From NCBI RefSeq assembly GCF_012726295.1, contig NZ_JABAOB010000007.1, forward strand, positions 248,001 to 312,000: 64,000 nt of DNA, given 5' to 3'. The stretch comes from Chitinophaga sp. Ak27. Its GTDB lineage: Bacteria > Bacteroidota > Bacteroidia > Chitinophagales > Chitinophagaceae. Position numbers and translations under genes: made by a program. Under the pieces are notes generated by a model. That model made no database searches, was not told the DNA's origin, and saw only the letters and a program-made list of their open reading frames with translations. Of the stretch, positions 59,917-64,000 are shown piece after piece. Within the stretch, counting starts at the first letter, position 1. Every line of letters starts with the position of its first letter.

Positions 59917-61221
59917 ATGAATGACCATCAAAAGCTCAACCAGATTCTGGAGTTTATCGTGATCCATCCAGAAAGGATTAATATCAATGCGCATACCATA
60001 CAGGAAATCCTTATTAAGGAGCCTATTGATTTCAATGAGGCCCAGTCACTTCATCGCCAATTGATGGTTAGCCGCGTGGTACGGGTGATCGGTTCACAAT
60101 ACCTGGCTTATTCCTTTGAAACTTTACAATTCCTGGAGCGGGGAGGTTTTGGAGGTCTTTATCGTAAAAAGGAACAGGCCAAAGAAAAACAAGAAATAAT
60201 AACCTTAGCACCTGCCCATCCAACTGAACTTAATGTGTCTAAAGTATTTATTTCCTATGCCTGGGGAGAAGAAGAAGATCAATTAAAAGTGCTGTCCTTC
60301 ACCAATCATTTAAGGAAGAACGGGTTTCATGCAGAAATAGATCAAATAATCAGCCAAAGGTATACTGCACCTAATTTTAAGGAAATGATGGTAAAAGCCA
60401 TGCAATATGACAAGGTAGTGGTGGTCCTTTCTGAAAAGTATAAAATTAAAGCAGATCAATTTGAAGGTGGTGTGGGTACAGAGTTTAAACTGCTGATCAA
60501 TGATATGGAGGCCCAGCCAAATAAATATATCCTCGTCAGCTTTAAAGGGCGCCAGGCTTCCATTATTCCCTTTGCGTTACAAGGTTACGATGTTGTAGAT
60601 GTATCTGCCTCTAGTGGAATGGAGACGTTAATGAGAAAATTAACCGGACAACCTAAATATGTTTTTGCAGAAGTAGCCGCCGAAATGCCAATTTTTAAGC
60701 CAGTCCCTATTCCGGAGTTTAATATCGAACCAAGCAGCCCAATCAAACCTGAACAGCCTGCCATGAACGTAAACGCTAACTATTCTATAGAAAGGTATGC
60801 CCTTCAAACCAACCTAATTCATTTTAAATTTAACCGCATACCGAACCATCAACCAGTACTGATAGAATGGTATAGATTCGACTTGGATGAAGAAGCGGTT
60901 GATGATATAAGGGGCTTCACGTATCAGGAATTAGAAGAATTTAAAACCTATGCAGTTAATAATACCCTAAATTTCGGAGGACCTAAAGACTACAAAAAGG
61001 TTACTGACGGTGACATCCCCGAGATTACCGAATATGATTTACTACGTACAGATAAATTTGAATTCCCAAGCCATTTGATCATAGTACCTCAACCGGAGGT
61101 TGAAAAAAGCAATAAGGTTAGTGATTGTATGGAGATTCTATTGATCAATGAAAATGGAATAACACATCACGACTATAAATTACCTTATGGGGTAATTGGA
61201 AAAATCCTAAATAGGGGGTGA
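59917..61221 (+). CDS. SEFIR-domain protein with N-terminal helical domain
   Basis: 434 aa. Residues about 1-90 are helical and winged-helix-like. A SEFIR (TIR-related) domain follows at about 107-260, starting VSKVFISYAWGEEEDQLKVL, with FTNHLRKNGFHAEIDQII and VVVVLSEKYKIKAD as further conserved blocks. The C-terminal 170 residues are an unknown alpha/beta domain. SEFIR proteins in bacteria can act in anti-phage abortive infection by NAD depletion. No partner sensor gene is adjacent, so a single-protein system is possible. Confidence 0.82.
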   Translation: MNDHQKLNQILEFIVIHPERININAHTIQEILIKEPIDFNEAQSLHRQLMVSRVVRVIGSQYLAYSFETLQFLERGGFGGLYRKKEQAKEKQEIITLAPAHPTELNVSKVFISYAWGEEEDQLKVLSFTNHLRKNGFHAEIDQIISQRYTAPNFKEMMVKAMQYDKVVVVLSEKYKIKADQFEGGVGTEFKLLINDMEAQPNKYILVSFKGRQASIIPFALQGYDVVDVSASSGMETLMRKLTGQPKYVFAEVAAEMPIFKPVPIPEFNIEPSSPIKPEQPAMNVNANYSIERYALQTNLIHFKFNRIPNHQPVLIEWYRFDLDEEAVDDIRGFTYQELEEFKTYAVNNTLNFGGPKDYKKVTDGDIPEITEYDLLRTDKFEFPSHLIIVPQPEVEKSNKVSDCMEILLINENGITHHDYKLPYGVIGKILNRG

Positions 61222-61379
61222 CAATTCCTGTGCCTAGACAGCATTATTTAGGGCAAGGTCCTTTTGCCTTTCTGGTTGGCCTGGCCGACCTTACTCCGAA
61301 AAACGGTCCAAATCTAAGTGCACAATATTTCTGATTTCACTGCTTTTCATTTCGTTGACCTTATCAAGCACAAGAATAC

Positions 61380-61417
61380 TAAAAATATTAGTATTTAATG
61401 TTAAAAATATTAGTATT
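61380..61417. repeat. AT-rich direct repeat (two copies)
   Basis: TAAAAATATTAGTATT occurs at 61380-61395 and 61402-61417, period 22 bp. Each copy contains ATATTAGTATT, and with the upstream AATACTAA an inverted repeat is also formed. Two-turn spacing fits a dimeric regulator binding site. Confidence 0.55.
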
Positions 61418-61651
61418 AATTCAGCCTCCTTAGCCTGAGAGGGTTATACTTCATAACGATATTTATATTGGGGAAATGTCGTATTTTTAAAATAGGAACC
61501 GGAAGCAGCAGGCCTTCTGGATGATTAATTTCGTCGTTAACTTGCCAGCTATTAACATTTGATTAACGCATTGCCCTAAAATAAGACACAACTTTACACC
61601 AACAGGCTTTAGTTCCGGCATTGTTCCATCGCACAATTTTTTTGACTGATC

Positions 61652-61698
61652 TATCGAAACCACTTGACTCGTTATTAAAGTATCAAACCACTTGACTC
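61652..61698. repeat. Direct repeat pair upstream of the kinase gene
   Basis: AAACCACTTGACTC occurs at 61657-61670 and 61685-61698, preceded in both cases by TATC or TATCG. The 28-bp period is close to three helical turns. It starts about 100 bp before the kinase start codon, so it is a candidate operator. Confidence 0.55.
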
Positions 61699-61755
61699 CT
61701 GATGCTGGCTACACCTCAATAGTCAGGACACGCTCATTTAAACCCAGTACCATTT

Positions 61756-63519
61756 ATGTCCTACACTGTAAAAAACATTGTTCTACGTTTAATCACTGCC
61801 GGCACTGATTCGGCGCTAACCCTTGAAAAAAAGCGGCTCATCGTTATCGTCAACAAAATTTCTCTGATCACAGCCTTGCTTTGTACCATCATTACGACGG
61901 TTTTGTGGTTTTCTGCACACAGTCTTGTGATTTGCTTGCCTGGCGTGATTGAACTCAGTTTGTTTTTAGGAGTCATTCGGCTCAATCGAATTGGCAAACA
62001 CGATCTGGCATTAAGCGCAGTATTTATCCTGCATGGGGCCAGCGCGTTGTATTTTGGTGCGATCATGGGGCCGGTGGTCAATATAGAAGCCCTAATTGTT
62101 TTCCTATGCAGTGCTGTATTTCTGATGATCCGCTCCAATGCGCACAAGTGGGGAACGGTGATCCTGATCCTTCTGATGGGCATCACTTTGAAAGTCGTAT
62201 GGTACGAGCATTTAAGCACTCCCGTAGCCTTTAACCAGCTGACTCAAAAGTTATCTTACTTCTTTTCATTTTTCGCCGTGCTCAGTTTAAACGGAGCGGC
62301 CATCTATTTTTATACCCGTGAAATGCGTAAAAGCAACCTGGAACTGGAAGCGATTATCGCAGAACGCACACAGGATTTGAAAACAGCCAATCAGTTTAAA
62401 ACCCAATATCTGAACGAAACCTCGCATGACTACCGGGTTTTTGTACAGCCCATACAAAACCTTAGCACCATACTGATGGAAGGTTGGGAGGAAAAGGGGC
62501 GCCCAGATGAAATACTGGTGGCCAGTAATGTAATTAAGGCTATTCATGTCGCAGGTTCCAATATGATGGATCTGGCGGGCAATTCCCTGGACCTGGCCAG
62601 CATCGAATCCGGAAACTTTGTAAACCCTGACCCCGAGCCATTTGCCTTTCACGGCTGGCTGTATACAACCCTGGAGTCTTACCAGTTCGCGGTAATGAGT
62701 AAACCCCAGTTTAAAGTGCAGATTGATCCGGCTATACCCGATGTTATTGTATCCAGCCGGAAGCTTTTGACCCGTATCGTTAGAAACCTATTGTCCAATG
62801 CCATAAAATTTAGTCCCAGGGGAAAGGAGATCGCAGTTTCCGCTTTTGTTACTGAGGAGGGGATACAAATCAACGTCACTGACCAGGGACCTGGAATCGC
62901 GCCAGAAAAGCTCGATAATGTGTTTGACGATTTTTTCACCACCGCATCCCCCAATTCTGAAGGAACAGGTTTGGGACTATCCATTGCCAAACGCTTTAGC
63001 CGGGCCCTTCATGGGGACCTAACGGTTCAAAGCCAGTTAGGGCATGGCACTACATTTAGTCTAATCTTTCCTTTACAGAAAGGCGCCTGGGCCCAAATTT
63101 CTTCGACGCAAAAAAAACAGCGCAGTAATTTATTAGGCTGTAATGTCCTGGTGGTCGATGACGACACCACCAGCTTATTAGCGACCAGTAAGTTGTTAAA
63201 GATAGTAGGGTGCAGGACCTATGTCGCTGAGAACGTGGACTTGGCCTTTAGGCTTATGGAAAATGCGATCAAACCAGAACTGATCCTGGTTGATTACCAT
63301 ATGCCCGGCGCCAATGGAAACGAACTGATTGATCGCCTGCGTAAGAACCCATCTCTATCTCATATTCCGGTGATCATGATCACGGCATCCGAGTTGAAGG
63401 ATCTGGAAGATGATTTACATGCGGATTCATTCCTGGTCAAACCAGTCACCGCGGAAAAATTGGTCGCTGAAATTTCAAAATACCTTCACAGCCAATATTC
63501 TACAACTGCGGAAAATTAA
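61756..63519 (+). CDS. Hybrid sensor histidine kinase/response regulator
   Basis: 587 aa. Six transmembrane helices lie within about 25-190 (SLITALLCTIITTVLWFSAH onwards). A dimerisation region has the H box in SHDYRVFVQPI (variant of the usual SHELRTPL, but with the His). HATPase_c motifs are N box NLLSNAIKF, G1 DQGPGIAP and G2 GTGLGLSIAKRF. A C-terminal receiver domain has DDD, phospho-acceptor Asp in LVDYHMPG, Thr in MITAS and Lys in LVKPV. The output is therefore phospho-relay without a DNA-binding domain. The terpene synthase gene starts 76 bp later. Confidence 0.9.
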   Translation: MSYTVKNIVLRLITAGTDSALTLEKKRLIVIVNKISLITALLCTIITTVLWFSAHSLVICLPGVIELSLFLGVIRLNRIGKHDLALSAVFILHGASALYFGAIMGPVVNIEALIVFLCSAVFLMIRSNAHKWGTVILILLMGITLKVVWYEHLSTPVAFNQLTQKLSYFFSFFAVLSLNGAAIYFYTREMRKSNLELEAIIAERTQDLKTANQFKTQYLNETSHDYRVFVQPIQNLSTILMEGWEEKGRPDEILVASNVIKAIHVAGSNMMDLAGNSLDLASIESGNFVNPDPEPFAFHGWLYTTLESYQFAVMSKPQFKVQIDPAIPDVIVSSRKLLTRIVRNLLSNAIKFSPRGKEIAVSAFVTEEGIQINVTDQGPGIAPEKLDNVFDDFFTTASPNSEGTGLGLSIAKRFSRALHGDLTVQSQLGHGTTFSLIFPLQKGAWAQISSTQKKQRSNLLGCNVLVVDDDTTSLLATSKLLKIVGCRTYVAENVDLAFRLMENAIKPELILVDYHMPGANGNELIDRLRKNPSLSHIPVIMITASELKDLEDDLHADSFLVKPVTAEKLVAEISKYLHSQYSTTAEN

Positions 63520-63594
63520 CATTTGAGCAGGTGTTAGATAAATGCTGCAAAAATGCGGGGCATTGTTGTATCTTTTATACCTATCCGATAAAAA

Positions 63595-64000
63595 ATGAAT
63601 AGTATACAGATCCCTCAGCTCTATTGCCCTGTTGAAACCAGCATCAACCCATTTGTTCACATCGTGACTAACCATACCAATCAGTGGGTACAAACGTTTG
63701 AACTCCATACAGGCCAAAGCTATGAGAAATACCTTGGCGACAATTTTGGTTTTATGACGGCCCGGTTTTATCCCTTTGCTCCCCTGGAGCATCTATGCCT
63801 GGCCAATGATATCAATGTGTTGCTATTTGTGATGGATGATGCCATGGATAATCAAATCGTAAAAAATGATTTGATTACCACTCGCAAAAAGTTTGAAGCC
63901 TTTATCGCCACTACCCTCGACATCCTTCACCTGCCTCAGGAGTATAATGGAGAACCGACCGGCGTATTTGCCGCAACCCTAGACGTATGGAAACGCCTTT
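63595..64000 (+). CDS. Class I terpene synthase (5' part, runs off the window)
   Basis: 135 codons from ATG 63595 to the right edge. Typical bacterial terpene-cyclase features are ARFYPFAPLEHLCLANDINV followed by LLFVMDDAMDNQ, where Asp81, Asp82 and Asp85 form the metal-binding DDxxD motif. Such enzymes ionise farnesyl or geranylgeranyl diphosphate to cyclic terpenes. The NSE triad and the RY pair would lie beyond the window. It follows a hybrid kinase, which may regulate it. Confidence 0.85.
   Translation, partial: MNSIQIPQLYCPVETSINPFVHIVTNHTNQWVQTFELHTGQSYEKYLGDNFGFMTARFYPFAPLEHLCLANDINVLLFVMDDAMDNQIVKNDLITTRKKFEAFIATTLDILHLPQEYNGEPTGVFAATLDVWKRL

Larger units (their letters stand above)
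61222..61755. other. Regulatory-looking intergenic region before the histidine kinase
   Basis: 534 bp with no supported gene. It contains an AT-rich direct repeat at 61380-61417 and a GC-richer direct repeat pair at 61652-61698, both described separately. It is the longest gap in the right part of the window and probably holds the promoter of the kinase/terpene synthase genes. Confidence 0.4.

Overview
The window is bacterial DNA from a Bacteroidota, most likely a Sphingobacteriaceae-like soil or freshwater organism (Pedobacter/Mucilaginibacter type; this is inference). The signs are a CTnDOT-style tra operon, RagB/SusD and SusC/RagA transport with an ECF sigma/FecR pair, large outer-membrane barrels with carboxypeptidase-like N-terminal domains, weak Shine-Dalgarno sites and many secreted lipoproteins. 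Most of it reads as part of an integrative conjugative element (ICE). No integrase or att site is visible, so the element's ends lie outside the window.

Region 1 (1-13099, minus strand) is the transfer operon, transcribed right to left: a small membrane protein, TraE (DUF4134), an ICE hypothetical, TraF (DUF4133), two repeat-domain hypotheticals, TraG (VirB4-type ATPase), a beta-class DNA methyltransferase, a tiny basic protein, a TraI-like secreted coiled-coil protein, three paralogous hypotheticals, two more secreted helical proteins and the start of TraJ. TraG is broken inside its Walker A motif by a short in-frame insert that carries a perfect 18-bp inverted repeat and two stop codons.

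Region 2 (13100-47800) is cargo. It holds a secreted HExxH metallopeptidase with a secreted partner, a possible RteC-like regulator, a Crp/Fnr regulator, and an outer-membrane barrel followed by an AraC-type HTH protein, a MauE/DoxX membrane protein, a thioredoxin lipoprotein and four paralogous secreted four-cysteine peptides (CX8CX20CX8C). Convergent to these is a sigma-FecR-SusC-SusD-thioredoxin-S9 peptidase operon. Next come a second ECF sigma factor, a Pycsar-type anti-phage operon with one membrane effector and two nucleotide cyclases, and a secreted MG2-like protein with a second barrel. A roughly 206-bp non-coding repeat lies upstream of both barrel loci.

Region 3 (48500-57700, plus strand) is the mobilisation and maintenance module: a RadC-like JAB protein, a DUF932 protein, small ICE proteins, a CHC2/Toprim primase-like protein, a candidate oriT, a MobC-type relaxosome protein, a relaxase and a VirD4-type coupling protein. 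Strong hairpin terminators separate several of these genes.

Region 4 (57700-64000) is further accessory DNA: two hypotheticals, a left-handed beta-helix acyltransferase-like protein, a SEFIR-domain protein, a hybrid histidine kinase/response regulator and the 5' part of a class I terpene synthase.

The two best candidates for something undescribed are the four-peptide disulfide family with its redox, barrel and peptidase neighbours (20019-37043), and the two-cyclase Pycsar operon (38457-40750), in which the cyclases lack different active-site residues.
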